A stretch of 64,000 nucleotides of DNA from Rothia aerolata (GCF_014635585.1 NZ_BMDC01000004.1:124001-188000), one strand, 5' to 3'; shown: positions 53,738-62,887, counted from the first letter of the stretch. Program-made: numbers and translations. Notes: generated by a model from the sequence alone, not told the origin.

Positions 53738-55135
53738 TTAGGCAGCCGTCGATGCCACCGCCGGAACCTCCCGGTTCTTGCGGGTGAAGTCCAGGATGTA
53801 GCCAAGCACCGCCAGAACCAGGGTGGGAACAACCCAACCAAGGTCCAGGGCATGCCAGGGAGACCACCCGATGAGCGGCTCAATCACCGAAGAACCCCAG
53901 CCCAAAGAGTTCAGGGTCATCAGCGCTGCCCAGATAACAGAGGCAAAAAGAGCCAGCTTGAAAGTCAGGCTCAGGCGGCGGCCCATCTCAGCGGGAGTCA
54001 CTGCCTGAGAAACCAGGGGCTTAACCAGCAAAGGCTCCAGAACCGAAAGAATAATCAGGGTAATAGCGGGCGGGTAGAGGAAGCCCAGAATGGGGGCCGC
54101 GATAGCCAGCACCGAGCTCAGACCCAGGGTAGAAATCAAGAAGCCAATCACGGTAAAAATCATCAGCCACAGGCGGTAGGGCATAGCGGGCACCATGCGG
54201 GAGAAGAACTCCGAGGTTGCCGAGAGCAGACCCACCGCAGTGGTCAGGCAGGCCAACAGAACAATCAGGCCAAAAATCCAGGCACCCGCCTGGCCGAGCA
54301 CCTGGTGGGCGGCGTCAGAAAGCAGGGCGGCGCCGTCCTCGTAGCCCTGGCCGTTCTCGATGGAGCGACCCATCCAGCCCAGACCCAGGTAAACAAGGGC
54401 CAGAAGCAGCCCGGCGATTAGAGAAGCGAAAGCCACACCTGACATCAGCGACTTGCCCCGTTCTAGGCCCTTGTGCTTGAGAGATGAAACCAGAATAATG
54501 CCGAAGGCAAGGCCGGCCAGGGAGTCCATGGTGAAGTAGCCCTGCAGGAACCCGCCCACGAAGGGGGCCGAGGCGTAGTCTTCGGTAGCGGGGGCAGGGT
54601 CGGCCGTCAGGGTAAAGAGCGAGAGCACCACCAGCAGAGCTAGCAGCAGCACCAGGGCAGGGGTAAGGAACTTACCCAGAGCATCAACAATGGAGCTGGG
54701 ATTCAGACAGATAGCCAGAGAAACCGCGAAGAAAATCAGCGCAAAAACCACCAGAGAAAGCTGGGAGTCCACGCCGAACACCGGGGTGGCGAACATGGTG
54801 TAGCTGACAGTGGCGGTACGGGGCACCGCGTAGAAAGCGCCGATGGAGAGGTAGACCAGGGCGGGGAAGACTACGCCAAAGACGGCGCCGCCGCGGCCTG
54901 CCAGCGACCGAATATCAGAGCCGGTGCGCGCGAGCGCGAAGATAGCCATAATCGGCAGGGCTACACCGGTAATCAGAAAACCAATCAGTGCCGGGGCGAA
55001 GTTTTCGCCGGCGCTTGCGCCCAGAACGGGCGGGAAAATTAGGTTACCCGCGCCGAAGAACATGGAGAAAAGCATGAGAGAGGTAACGACGATCGCGCCG
55101 CCCTTTCCCGCTTTCTTGCTTGCTTGAGTGCTCAT
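53738..55135 (-). CDS. brnQ: Branched-chain amino-acid transporter
   Basis: 465 residues with 12 membrane helices. SLMLFSMFFGAGNLIFPPVLGASAGENF at helix 1 and SIGAFYAVPRTATVSYTMF are the LIVCS (BrnQ) signature; FVGGFLQGYFTMDSLAGLAFG follows. It imports leucine, isoleucine and valine with Na+ or H+. I chose the ATG at 55135; the longer frame upstream (to 55252) has no signal and overlaps the promoter region shared with the divergent antiterminator gene. Confidence 0.9.
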   Translation of the reverse strand: MSTQASKKAGKGGAIVVTSLMLFSMFFGAGNLIFPPVLGASAGENFAPALIGFLITGVALPIMAIFALARTGSDIRSLAGRGGAVFGVVFPALVYLSIGAFYAVPRTATVSYTMFATPVFGVDSQLSLVVFALIFFAVSLAICLNPSSIVDALGKFLTPALVLLLALLVVLSLFTLTADPAPATEDYASAPFVGGFLQGYFTMDSLAGLAFGIILVSSLKHKGLERGKSLMSGVAFASLIAGLLLALVYLGLGWMGRSIENGQGYEDGAALLSDAAHQVLGQAGAWIFGLIVLLACLTTAVGLLSATSEFFSRMVPAMPYRLWLMIFTVIGFLISTLGLSSVLAIAAPILGFLYPPAITLIILSVLEPLLVKPLVSQAVTPAEMGRRLSLTFKLALFASVIWAALMTLNSLGWGSSVIEPLIGWSPWHALDLGWVVPTLVLAVLGYILDFTRKNREVPAVASTAA

Positions 55136-55415
55136 AAATGTATGCTTTTCGTAGAATATATTGCGTGAGGCGCTGGATTTTGAAGGAAATCTGGCGCTTT
55201 TCTGTTCCATCCTAGACTTTGAGACACTTTTTACCCAGAAAATAGTCCACATCGTGAAAAACTCTTGCTTTCCACAAGGGTTTTGGCTAAGTAATACATC
55301 TCACACAGGCCACCGATGCCCACGACTTGCCTCTCATCCACAGGCAAGCACCGTGCACCCCATGCCCTTGTGCCCTAAAATAGGGGGACGTGCAAATTTC
55401 TATGAGGAGGGTGCG

Positions 55416-56273
55416 TTGCGCATTTCGCGTATCTATAACAATAACGTTGCCCTGGCCACGAACTTTGCCGGCGAGGAGACCGTGGTAATCGGTCGCGGTC
55501 TTGCCTTTGGCAAGCGCAAGGGCGACATGATTGATCCCACCCGGGTTGAGCAGACCTTCGTTCCCGAAAAGAACACCTCTGAGGAGCGCCTGAGCTGGTC
55601 CCTCTCCGAAATTCCCGCCGAGATCCTCTCCCTGGCGATTGAGCTGGAATCTCAGGTGCGAGACTCCAAGGAGTTTTCGGTCTCCCACTCCTTTGTTATT
55701 CCGCTGGCAGACCACCTGAACTTTGCACTGATTCGCGCCCGCGAGGGCATAGCCGTGGACTACCCCCTGGCGGTGGAGGTCTCCCAGCTCTACCCCAAAG
55801 AGGTGGAGTTTGGACGACGCGCGGTGGCCCTGGTTTCCGAACGTTTAGGAGTAGACCTCCCCGACCAGGAGGCCATTCCCTTAGCCCTGCATCTGGTCAA
55901 CTCGCAGTTTGCCGCCTCAGATATGTCTCAGACCTTCCGCATGACCGAGGTTTTTGCCCAGATTTTTGAGCTGATTTCCTCTTTCTACGGGGTAGAGATT
56001 GACCAGTCAGCACTGAGCGCCGCCCGTTTTGTGACCCACCTGCGCTACCTCTTTGTACGCACCGGTAAAGAGGGGGCAGGTAGTTATCAGGACGACGCCA
56101 CCCCGCTTTTAACCGAGGCAGTCAAGGCGAGCTACCCCCAGGCTTTTGCCTGCGCCCAGAAGGTCTATCTGCTTCTTGAGATGCAGCTCAACCAGGAGCT
56201 CACCGATGATGAGCTGACCTATTTGACCATTCACATTGCCCGCCTGGCCAAGGATTTAGGGCTGGAGAAGTAG
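55416..56273 (+). CDS. BglG/LicT-type PTS transcriptional antiterminator
   Basis: 285 residues. N-terminal RNA-binding CAT domain (RISRIYNNNVALATNFAGEETVVIGRGLAFGKRKGD, 2-38), then two PRD domains; the phosphorylated His residues are in LADHLNFALIRA, LALHLVNSQFAAS, RFVTHLRYLFVR and LTIHIARLAK. It would prevent early termination when the cognate PTS is active. Start is TTG at 55416, with GAGGAGGG upstream; a longer frame from 55161 is not coding-like. The mannose-family PTS genes follow after 146 bp. I could not identify its RNA target (RAT). Confidence 0.88.
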   Translation: MRISRIYNNNVALATNFAGEETVVIGRGLAFGKRKGDMIDPTRVEQTFVPEKNTSEERLSWSLSEIPAEILSLAIELESQVRDSKEFSVSHSFVIPLADHLNFALIRAREGIAVDYPLAVEVSQLYPKEVEFGRRAVALVSERLGVDLPDQEAIPLALHLVNSQFAASDMSQTFRMTEVFAQIFELISSFYGVEIDQSALSAARFVTHLRYLFVRTGKEGAGSYQDDATPLLTEAVKASYPQAFACAQKVYLLLEMQLNQELTDDELTYLTIHIARLAKDLGLEK

Positions 56274-56419
56274 ACCTGTACAAAAACTCCGTCTCACAAG
56301 GTGATAAGGTCATAAAATTTTTATCGTTCTTACTTAGTAATGCGGCTTCTTGCAGAAAAAATAAGGTGTAAATTCATCTTTACCCATACCCACATTTTTA
56401 CTGCGAGAGGACCACGCTC

Positions 56420-57403
56420 ATGGTCACAATCATTGTGGCAGCACACGGGGAGTCAGCTCCTGCCCTGCTTGCGACAGCCAAAATGATTCTCGGCGACTTC
56501 GAGAACGTTCACCCGGTGACTTTCATGCCGGAGCAAGGTCCCGAAGATCTCCTAGAGAACTACCAAACCATTGCCAAAGAGCAGCCCAAAGATCAGGGAG
56601 TTCTGCTTCTGGTTGATCTCTTTGGCGGTAGCCCTTATAACGCGGCCGCCCGCTTTGCGGCAGAACGCGAAAATACCGATGTGGTAGCGGGCGTTAACGT
56701 GCCCATGCTCCTAGAAGTTATCAGCGCGGCATCGCGCAAAAACGCCACGGTCGCCTCCCTCGCCCAAAAGGCTGTGAAGGCCGGTTCCAAGGGAATCCGC
56801 ATCTTCAACGAGATGATGGCACCGAAGGACGACGCCGCCCCGGCAGCACCTGCTACAGCAGCTCCCGCCGCCGCAGCGCCGTCCACCGACCAAACACCCG
56901 GCGGCCACATGGACATTGTCTTTGCCCGCATCGACTCCCGCCTCATTCACGGCCAGGTAGCCAGTAGCTGGGTCAACTATGTGGCACCGCAAACCCTCAT
57001 TGCCTCATCAGACCCCGCAGCCACCGACAAGCTCCGCAAAACCCTGCTCCTGCAGGTGGCACCCTCCCACATCAAGACCAATGTTCTCGACATCGCCAAA
57101 ACCGGCAGGGTCTACCACAACCCCAAATACACCGGCATGAAAACCATGCTGGTGGTGGAGAACCCGCAGGATATCCTGCGCCTGCTCGATGAAGGCATTG
57201 AAATCAAAGAGGTCAATGTTGGCGGCGTAACCTACAAAAACGGCATGACCCAGCTCTCCGAAGCTGTCTACGCCTCTGACGAAGACATCGAAGCATACAA
57301 AGAAATCGCCAACCGCGGCATTCCCATGACCATTCAGCAGGTTCCCAACAGCAGCCGCGTTGACATGATGAAACGACTCAAGGAGAAAGGCCTAGTCTCA
57401 TGA
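56420..57403 (+). CDS. manX: PTS mannose-family EIIAB fusion
   Basis: 327 residues. EIIA domain 1-135 with phospho-His9 (IIVAAHGESAPALL) and LLLVDLFGGSPYNAAARFA; an Ala/Pro linker (about 137-158); EIIB from about 162 (MDIVFARIDSRLIHGQVASSWV, phospho-His about 176; KTMLVVENPQDILRLLDEGIEIKEVNVGG). It passes phosphate from HPr to a sugar of the mannose, fructose, glucosamine or sorbose type. The stop overlaps the EIIC start (ATGA). Confidence 0.92.
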   Translation: MVTIIVAAHGESAPALLATAKMILGDFENVHPVTFMPEQGPEDLLENYQTIAKEQPKDQGVLLLVDLFGGSPYNAAARFAAERENTDVVAGVNVPMLLEVISAASRKNATVASLAQKAVKAGSKGIRIFNEMMAPKDDAAPAAPATAAPAAAAPSTDQTPGGHMDIVFARIDSRLIHGQVASSWVNYVAPQTLIASSDPAATDKLRKTLLLQVAPSHIKTNVLDIAKTGRVYHNPKYTGMKTMLVVENPQDILRLLDEGIEIKEVNVGGVTYKNGMTQLSEAVYASDEDIEAYKEIANRGIPMTIQQVPNSSRVDMMKRLKEKGLVS

Positions 57404-58206
57404 GCCCTCTCGAATTTACCCTGGTCATTCTCGTAGCGCTGGTCTGCGGTATGGCATCGGTGCTAGACGAACGCCAGTTCCACCGCCCCATCGTGGCCTG
57501 TACCCTCATGGGCCTGGTGCTAGGTGACCTTCAGACCGGCATTATTCTCGGCGGTAGCCTCGAACTCATCGCCCTGGGCTGGATGAACGTGGGTGCAGCA
57601 ATGGCACCCGACGCCGCCCTGGCATCTACCATCGCCACCATCGTGGTCATCGAGGGCAACCAGTCCATCGGTGAGGGTATTGCCCTGGCAGTGCCCCTGG
57701 CAGCAGCAGGCCAGGTGCTCACCATCTTCGTTCGCACCATCACCGTCTTCCTCCAACACCAGGCAGACAGATTCGCCCAACAGGCCAACTTCAGAGGCGT
57801 TGAATTGGTGCACTTTAGCGGTCTGCTTCTGCAGGGTCTGCGCGTAGCAATCCCCACCGCCGCTGTGGCAGCTGTAGCCGGAACCCACATTGTTCAAACC
57901 TGGCTCGATGCTATTCCCGACGTCATTACCTCGGGTCTACAGGTAGCCGGTGGCTTCATCGTGGTGGTCGGTTACGCAATGGTCATCAACATGATGAAGG
58001 CAAAGGCCCTGATGCCCTTCTTCTTCCTGGGCTTCGTACTGGCGGCCTTCATTCCCGACCTCAACCTGGTGGGCCTGGGCATTATCGGTGCCTGCCTGGC
58101 AGTGATCTACGTACAGCTCAACCCCGCCTTCCACGACGCCATTGTTGCCCCCGCGCCGGCAACCAGCGGAGCGCCGTCCAATAACCTCGACAACGAGCTC
58201 GAGTAG
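57400..58206 (+). CDS. manY: PTS mannose-family EIIC
   Basis: 268 residues with about eight hydrophobic segments. CTLMGLVLGDLQTGIILGGSLELIALGWMNVGAAMAPD is the EIIC signature and GEGIALAVPLAAAGQVLTIFVRT follows. It forms the sugar-conducting part with EIID. TAGGAG for the next gene lies in its tail. Confidence 0.92.
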   Translation: MSPLEFTLVILVALVCGMASVLDERQFHRPIVACTLMGLVLGDLQTGIILGGSLELIALGWMNVGAAMAPDAALASTIATIVVIEGNQSIGEGIALAVPLAAAGQVLTIFVRTITVFLQHQADRFAQQANFRGVELVHFSGLLLQGLRVAIPTAAVAAVAGTHIVQTWLDAIPDVITSGLQVAGGFIVVVGYAMVINMMKAKALMPFFFLGFVLAAFIPDLNLVGLGIIGACLAVIYVQLNPAFHDAIVAPAPATSGAPSNNLDNELE

Positions 58207-58215
58207 GAGAACACC

Positions 58216-59118
58216 ATGACTGTAGAAAACAACGCACAGACCAGCTCTGTAGCCGTAAACTCCTCGGTAGATAACGTCAACGACGTACCCAACCACCCCG
58301 GCGAGCTCACCAAGCGTGACTACTACTCCACCTACGTGCGCTCGACCTTCCTGCTGGGCTCCTTCAACTTCGAGCGTATGCAGGCCATTGGTTTTGCGGT
58401 CTCGATGATTCCCGCTATCAAGCGCTTCTACTCCAAGAAAGAAGACCAGGCAGCAGCGCTGGGCCGCCACCTGGAATTCTTCAACACCCACCCCTGGATT
58501 GCCTCCCCCATCATTGGCGTTACCGCGGCAATGGAGCGGCAGAAGGCAGCCGGTGAAGACATTGACGAAGCGGCTATCACCAACGTTAAGGTGGGTCTGA
58601 TGGGCCCGCTGGCAGGCGTGGGCGACCCGATTTTCTGGGGCACCGCCCGACCGGTGCTGGCAGCTCTGGGTGCCTCGATTGCTCTTTCCGGCAACATTCT
58701 GGGCCCGCTGATCTTCTTCTTCGGCCTCACCATTATCCGCATGATCACCCGCTGGTACGGCTTCAGAATCGGCTACCAGAAGGGTGTAGAGATTGTCTCC
58801 GAGGTGGGCGGTAACACCCTGCGCCGCTTTACCCAGATAGCCTCGATTGTGGGTCTGTTCGTGATGGGCTCGCTGGTTTCTAAGTGGACCACCATCAACG
58901 TTCCCTTCGAGCTCTCCCGCTATCAAGCCCAAGACGGCAGCGAAGTGGTCACCACCGTTCAGTCGATTCTCGACACCCTGTTGCCGGGCATGCTGGCGCT
59001 GGGCCTGACCTTCCTCTGCATGTGGCTACTGAAAAAGAAAATCAACCCCATCTGGATTATCTTCGGCATGTTCGCCGTGGGAATCCTGGGCTACTGGGCA
59101 GGAATCCTAGCCCCCTAA
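58216..59118 (+). CDS. manZ: PTS mannose-family EIID
   Basis: 300 residues. A 30-residue polar extension precedes LTKRDYYSTYVRSTFLLGSFNFERMQAIGFAVSMIPAI; RHLEFFNTHPWIASPIIGVTAAMERQKA and VGLMGPLAGVGDPIFWGTARPVLAALGASIAL are diagnostic. Membrane helices fill the C-terminal half. Last subunit of the transporter; an intrinsic terminator follows. Confidence 0.93.
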   Translation: MTVENNAQTSSVAVNSSVDNVNDVPNHPGELTKRDYYSTYVRSTFLLGSFNFERMQAIGFAVSMIPAIKRFYSKKEDQAAALGRHLEFFNTHPWIASPIIGVTAAMERQKAAGEDIDEAAITNVKVGLMGPLAGVGDPIFWGTARPVLAALGASIALSGNILGPLIFFFGLTIIRMITRWYGFRIGYQKGVEIVSEVGGNTLRRFTQIASIVGLFVMGSLVSKWTTINVPFELSRYQAQDGSEVVTTVQSILDTLLPGMLALGLTFLCMWLLKKKINPIWIIFGMFAVGILGYWAGILAP

Positions 59119-59130
59119 AATAGCCGCACT

Positions 59131-59176
59131 AGCCGCCTGTTCGCCAGCCGTTATAGGGTGAGAGCAGGCGGCTTTT
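59131..59176 (+). terminator. Intrinsic terminator after manZ
   Basis: AGCCGCCTG (59131-59139) with CAGGCGGCT (59165-59173), then TTTTCTCT. The loop is long (25 nt). Confidence 0.6.
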
Positions 59177-59202
59177 CTCTCCCACTTTCCGAAAGGAACC
59201 CC

Positions 59203-59979
59203 ATGAAAAAGCTCATGGCATTCGACGTAGACGGAACCCTGCTCTTTGACCGCAAGGTTGAGCCGGAATCCGAGGCAGCCATTCACCGCTGGCAAGACGC
59301 CGGGCACCTGGCGGTCTGCAACACCGGCAAAAGCATCTACGCCACCCAGGTAGCTTTCGAAAATTACGACATTAACTTTGACTACTATGTGCTCTACACC
59401 GGGGCGGTAGTCTGCGATGCCAACTATGAGATTCTCTTCAAAAAGACCCTCGATTTAGAGGTGGTCACCGAGGTCATCGACCACCTCTCCACCCTTGAGG
59501 GAATCAATGTCTACGCCACCACCCTCGACCACGACTACCAGGTCTACAGTGGAATCGGCGGCTACTCCAACATTCTGCCTGCCTTCTCCCCCATGGATCG
59601 CTCAGAGGTTGAAAACCACGAGTACGTGGGTATTCCCATGTGGATTCCCGACCCCACCCAGCGCGCCGAGATTCTGGCCTGGATTCTAGATAACTACTCC
59701 GACCGCCTGGACTGCCACCGCAACCTGGAATTCCTCGACATCGTGCCCAAGGGCTCCGATAAGGGCCTGGGCCTGAAGTGGCTGGTTGAAAACCACCTGG
59801 GCGGAGAGCAGGTTGAAACCTACACCCTGGGCGATTCCTGGAATGATCTGGGCATGCACGCCATAGCCGACCACGCGGCGTCCTTCACCTACTCCCCCGC
59901 AGAGGTGCAGCAGGCAACCGAGTACGTGGTGGATAAGGCCTACGAGTTCATTGATAGGGCGCTGACCGATGGCGAGTAA
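59203..59979 (+). CDS. Cof-type HAD-IIB sugar phosphatase
   Basis: 258 residues. Motif I FDVDGTLL (residues 6-13), motif II in CNTGKS, a type IIB cap (about 80-180), motif III KGSDKGLGLKWL (Lys) and motif IV LGDSWNDLGM. It dephosphorylates phosphosugars and, next to the PTS, may handle the imported sugar phosphate or relieve its build-up. GAAAGGA precedes the ATG. The 3' end overlaps the next gene by 11 bp. Confidence 0.87.
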   Translation: MKKLMAFDVDGTLLFDRKVEPESEAAIHRWQDAGHLAVCNTGKSIYATQVAFENYDINFDYYVLYTGAVVCDANYEILFKKTLDLEVVTEVIDHLSTLEGINVYATTLDHDYQVYSGIGGYSNILPAFSPMDRSEVENHEYVGIPMWIPDPTQRAEILAWILDNYSDRLDCHRNLEFLDIVPKGSDKGLGLKWLVENHLGGEQVETYTLGDSWNDLGMHAIADHAASFTYSPAEVQQATEYVVDKAYEFIDRALTDGE

Positions 59980-60382
59980 ATCATTCAAAGAGACCTTCAT
60001 CGAGGTGGGCCAGCGAACCCTCGATAAAGACCGCCAGCAGGAGGGGATTTACATCGTCTCGGTGGCGCCCATTGTCACCGGTCTGATGGTGGTTGCCGCT
60101 CTGCTTTATGTATGGACGCACGGTTGGGGCACCTTGATTGCGCTGGTGTGCGCCCTGGTGGCGCTGTGGGGCCGCTGGATTCTCCAGCGCCAGGCAGCTA
60201 AAGATTTTGCCGATTTGCGCATGTCTCAGGAGGGCTTCGAGAAGACCGGTAAGACAGAGTACCTGGAGTTTATTCATCTGCGCGGCGAGCAGATGCTTCG
60301 GGACAACAAGGCGCTGACCTCGGCGGCCCGGGCGGAGATTCAGGGCCTGCTGGACTGGGCGGGGCAACGCGAGAAACCTTAA
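59969..60382 (+). CDS. Two-helix membrane protein of unknown function
   Basis: 137 residues: a basic N-terminus (SKSFKETFIEVGQRTLDKDRQQ), two adjacent membrane helices (about 30-68), and a charged cytoplasmic helix (QRQAAKDFADLRMSQEGFEKTGKTEYLEFIHLRGEQML). I do not recognise the family. It overlaps the Cof gene, so it is translated from the same mRNA. Confidence 0.65.
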   Translation: MASKSFKETFIEVGQRTLDKDRQQEGIYIVSVAPIVTGLMVVAALLYVWTHGWGTLIALVCALVALWGRWILQRQAAKDFADLRMSQEGFEKTGKTEYLEFIHLRGEQMLRDNKALTSAARAEIQGLLDWAGQREKP

Positions 60383-60392
60383 CTACAAATAA

Positions 60393-60432
60393 ACCCTTGA
60401 GGTAATACAACCTCAAGGGTATATTTTTTTAT
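60393..60432 (+). promoter_or_regulatory. Operator-promoter (and terminator) of the toxin-antitoxin pair
   Basis: Palindrome ACCCTTGAGGT-N6-ACCTCAAGGGT (60393-60420) followed by T's, so it can end the upstream transcript. The same DNA holds TTGAGG (60397-60402), a 17-nt spacer and TATATT (60420-60425), which places the transcription start at about the ATG at 60433: a leaderless mRNA with the palindrome as operator. Confidence 0.6.
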
Positions 60433-60783
60433 ATGTGGGAAGTAGATATCAGCCTTATCGGCACCTGGCTACTAGAACTCTCCGATGAAGACTATCAACA
60501 GGTTTATGCCGCCCTGGAAGTACTCGAAGAGGTGGGGCCAGCGCTGGGCAGACCCCTTGTTGACACCGTAAAACACTCCCAACACAAGAACATGAAGGAG
60601 CTAAGACCGGGGTCTACAGGGAGTAGCGAAATCAGACTGCTCTTTGCCTTTGACCCAGAGCGCAGAGCTATCTTTCTGGTCGCAGGAGATAAAGCGGGCA
60701 ACTGGAACAAGTGGTATCTCAAGAACATCAAAAAGGCGGACAATCTTTTCACCAAACATCTCGAAGGATTGAGAAGAAAATGA
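60433..60783 (+). CDS. higB: HigB/RelE-type toxin
   Basis: 116 residues of the phage-derived Gp49-like/HigB family: SLIGTWLLELSDEDYQQVYAALEVLEEVGPALGRPLVDTV, KELRPGSTGSSEIRLLFAFDPERRAIFLVAGDKAGNWNKWY. It would cut mRNA at the ribosome. There is no ribosome site; the T-tract of the preceding hairpin reaches the ATG. The stop overlaps the antitoxin start (ATGA). Toxin-first order is the rule for higBA. Confidence 0.85.
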   Translation: MWEVDISLIGTWLLELSDEDYQQVYAALEVLEEVGPALGRPLVDTVKHSQHKNMKELRPGSTGSSEIRLLFAFDPERRAIFLVAGDKAGNWNKWYLKNIKKADNLFTKHLEGLRRK

Positions 60784-61082
60784 AAACTCTGGAAGACCTC
60801 AAGCGTCAGCGCCCCGTTAACCGCGAGAAAATCAACGCAATAAAAGAGCAGCTCTATGCAGAAGTTCGTGCCCATCAGCTCAAGGAGATTCGCAAGGCCC
60901 AACAGAAAACACAGGTAGAGCTAGCAGAGTCTTTGCATGTAAGCCAAAACCGAATTTCACGCCTTGAAAAAGGGGATATCAACCGTGCCCAGGTAGAGAC
61001 TATTCGCAAGTACGTTGAATCGCTCGGTGGCACCCTCAATATAGAGGCCCAGTTCGGCGACACCACTTATAAGATTGCCTAG
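60780..61082 (+). CDS. higA: HigA-type XRE antitoxin
   Basis: 100 residues. A helical N-terminus (MKTLEDLKRQRPVNREKINAIKEQLYAEV) and an HTH (RKAQQKTQVELAESLHVSQNRISRLEKGDINRAQVETIRKYVESLGG, about 41-86). It should neutralise the toxin and repress the operon through the palindrome at 60393-60420. AAGGATTGAGAAG lies before its ATG. Confidence 0.87.
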   Translation: MKTLEDLKRQRPVNREKINAIKEQLYAEVRAHQLKEIRKAQQKTQVELAESLHVSQNRISRLEKGDINRAQVETIRKYVESLGGTLNIEAQFGDTTYKIA

Positions 61083-61153
61083 TGACTGGTGCAGAAAGGC
61101 GGTTTTCGGCTGCGAATTTGCAACCGAAAACCGCTTTTATGCACCGGTGACTT
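61081..61153 (+). terminator. Terminator between higA and ohr
   Basis: Core arms GCGGTTTTCGG/CCGAAAACCGC (61099-61109, 61124-61134) and an outer stem GGTGCA/TGCACC, then TTTTT on the plus strand. Confidence 0.75.
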
Positions 61154-61154
61154 T

Positions 61155-61577
61155 TTACTCCTCGACCACACTCACCGAAACGTCGATGTTGCCGCGGGTT
61201 GCCCGGGAGTAGGGGCAGATTTCGTGGGCGCGCACGGCGATTTCGCGCGCCTGGTCCATTTCAACATAGGGCAGGGAGACTTCTAGCACGACGGCGAGTT
61301 TGTAGTAGCCCTCCTCATCCAGGCCGAAGTTCACGCGGGCCTGCACTGAGGACGCCGTGGAGTCGGCTTTGGTCTGGCGCGCAACATTTTTGACGGCCTG
61401 GTGAAAGCAGGTGGCATAGCCCAGGGCAAAAAGCTGTTCGGGATTAGCTCCTTGGCCGTTTCCGCCGAGTTCTTCTGCCAGTCCCATTTTGATTTCGAGT
61501 GTGCCGTCGGTGAGGTAGGCTCGGCCGTCTCGAGCGGGGCCGGAGGAGCGTGCTTCGGTGGTATATACGGGTTTCAC
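61155..61577 (-). CDS. ohr: Organic hydroperoxide resistance protein (Ohr/OsmC)
   Basis: 140 residues. Redox-active Cys57 in GYATCFHQAV and Cys121 in HEICPYSRATRGNI, with Arg19 near the N-terminus, are the Ohr catalytic set; VYTTEARSSGPARDGRAY begins the domain. It reduces organic hydroperoxides with lipoylated partners. No OhrR is adjacent. Confidence 0.92.
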   Translation of the reverse strand: MKPVYTTEARSSGPARDGRAYLTDGTLEIKMGLAEELGGNGQGANPEQLFALGYATCFHQAVKNVARQTKADSTASSVQARVNFGLDEEGYYKLAVVLEVSLPYVEMDQAREIAVRAHEICPYSRATRGNIDVSVSVVEE

Positions 61578-61759
61578 TTTGGTCTCTACCTATGCGAAGT
61601 ATTTTGTGTGGGTTCCGTTCTTTAGGATAACCCTGCCGCAGCGGTAAGCGTTTCTATTACACAAGACTCGCCCATACCCGCAATACTTTACAAAGAAAGT
61701 AAAAGGGGTATAGTTTAGAAGCATAAACGAGAGAATCCGCTTCTAAAGGAGTAAAAATC

Positions 61760-62887
61760 ATGATGCAGTTTGGCCTGTTTTCAGTGGGCGACGTAACCCG
61801 CGACCCCACCACCGGCAAGACCCCCACCGAACACGAGCGCATTAAGTCCTATGTCACCATCGCCAAGAAGGCAGAAGAGGTTGGGCTTGACGTTTTCGCG
61901 CTGGGTCAGCACCACAACCCCCCATTTGTAACCAGCTCCCCCACCACCACCCTTGCCTACATTGGTGCGCAGACAGAGAACATCATTCTCTCTACCGCCA
62001 CCACCCTGATTACCACCACCGACCCGGTGCGCATCGCCGAGGATTACGGCATGCTTCAGCACCACCTAGACGGTCGCATGGACCTCACCCTGGGCCGCGG
62101 CAACACCGGCCCGGTTTACCCCTGGTTCGGTAAGGACATTCGCCAGGGCGTCAATCTGGCCATTGAGAACTACAACTTGCTGCACCGCCTCTGGCGCGAG
62201 GATGTTGTGAACTGGAAGGGTCACTTCCGTACCCCGCTCAACAGCTTCACCTCCACCCCTCGCCCTCTGGACGGCGTCTCCCCCTTCGTCTGGCACGGCT
62301 CCATCCGCACCCCGGAGATTGCAGAGCAGGCCGCTTACTACGGCGACGGTTTCTTCCACAACAACATCTTCTGGAACAAAGAACACACCCAGCAGATGAT
62401 TAACCTCTACCGCGAGCGCTATGAGCACTACGGTCACGGCACCGCCGAGCAGGCAATTGTGGGCCTGGGTGGCCAGGCCTTTATCGCCAAGAATTCTCAG
62501 GACGCCGTACGCCAGTTCCGCCCCTACTTCGATAACGCTCCGGTCTACGGCGGCGGCCCCTCCCTGGAGGACTTCACCGAGCAGACCCCGCTGACCGTGG
62601 GCTCCCCGCAGCAGGTGATTGAAAAGACCCTGTCTTTCCGCGAGTACGCCGGTGACTACCAGCGCCAGCTCTTCCTGATGGATCACGCGGGCCTGCCCCT
62701 GAAGGAAGTTCTTAACCAGATTGACCTGCTGGGTGAAGAGGTTGTTCCGGTTCTGCGCAAGGAGTTTACTAAGAACCGCCCGGCTTCTGTTCCCAATGCC
62801 CCCACCCACGCTTCTCTGAAGGCCCGCCACGAGGCCGGTCTTGATCCCGTGGCAGGTGGAACCCAGGCTGCTGGAGGTGAAAACTAA
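61760..62887 (+). CDS. LLM-class flavin-dependent monooxygenase
   Basis: 375 residues, luciferase-like barrel: MQFGLFSVGDVTRDP, GLDVFALGQHHNPPFVTSSPTTTLAYIG, ILSTATTLITTTDPVRIAEDYGMLQHHLDGRMDLTLGRGNTGPVY, and a C-terminal tail rich in Ala and Gly. It uses FMNH2 from the reductase that follows. The substrate is unknown. AAAGGAG lies 8 nt before the first of two ATGs. The pair resembles the CE1758/CE1759 genes of corynebacteria. Confidence 0.88.
   Translation: MMQFGLFSVGDVTRDPTTGKTPTEHERIKSYVTIAKKAEEVGLDVFALGQHHNPPFVTSSPTTTLAYIGAQTENIILSTATTLITTTDPVRIAEDYGMLQHHLDGRMDLTLGRGNTGPVYPWFGKDIRQGVNLAIENYNLLHRLWREDVVNWKGHFRTPLNSFTSTPRPLDGVSPFVWHGSIRTPEIAEQAAYYGDGFFHNNIFWNKEHTQQMINLYRERYEHYGHGTAEQAIVGLGGQAFIAKNSQDAVRQFRPYFDNAPVYGGGPSLEDFTEQTPLTVGSPQQVIEKTLSFREYAGDYQRQLFLMDHAGLPLKEVLNQIDLLGEEVVPVLRKEFTKNRPASVPNAPTHASLKARHEAGLDPVAGGTQAAGGEN

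Noticed and set aside
56274-56419. RAT sequence before manX
   Set aside because: A GATAA/TTATC stem is present, but neither the RAT consensus nor an overlapping terminator could be made out.
57937-58932. 331-residue open frame antisense to manY/manZ
   Set aside because: Shadow of two certain PTS genes in a GC-rich codon context; no ribosome site or domain.
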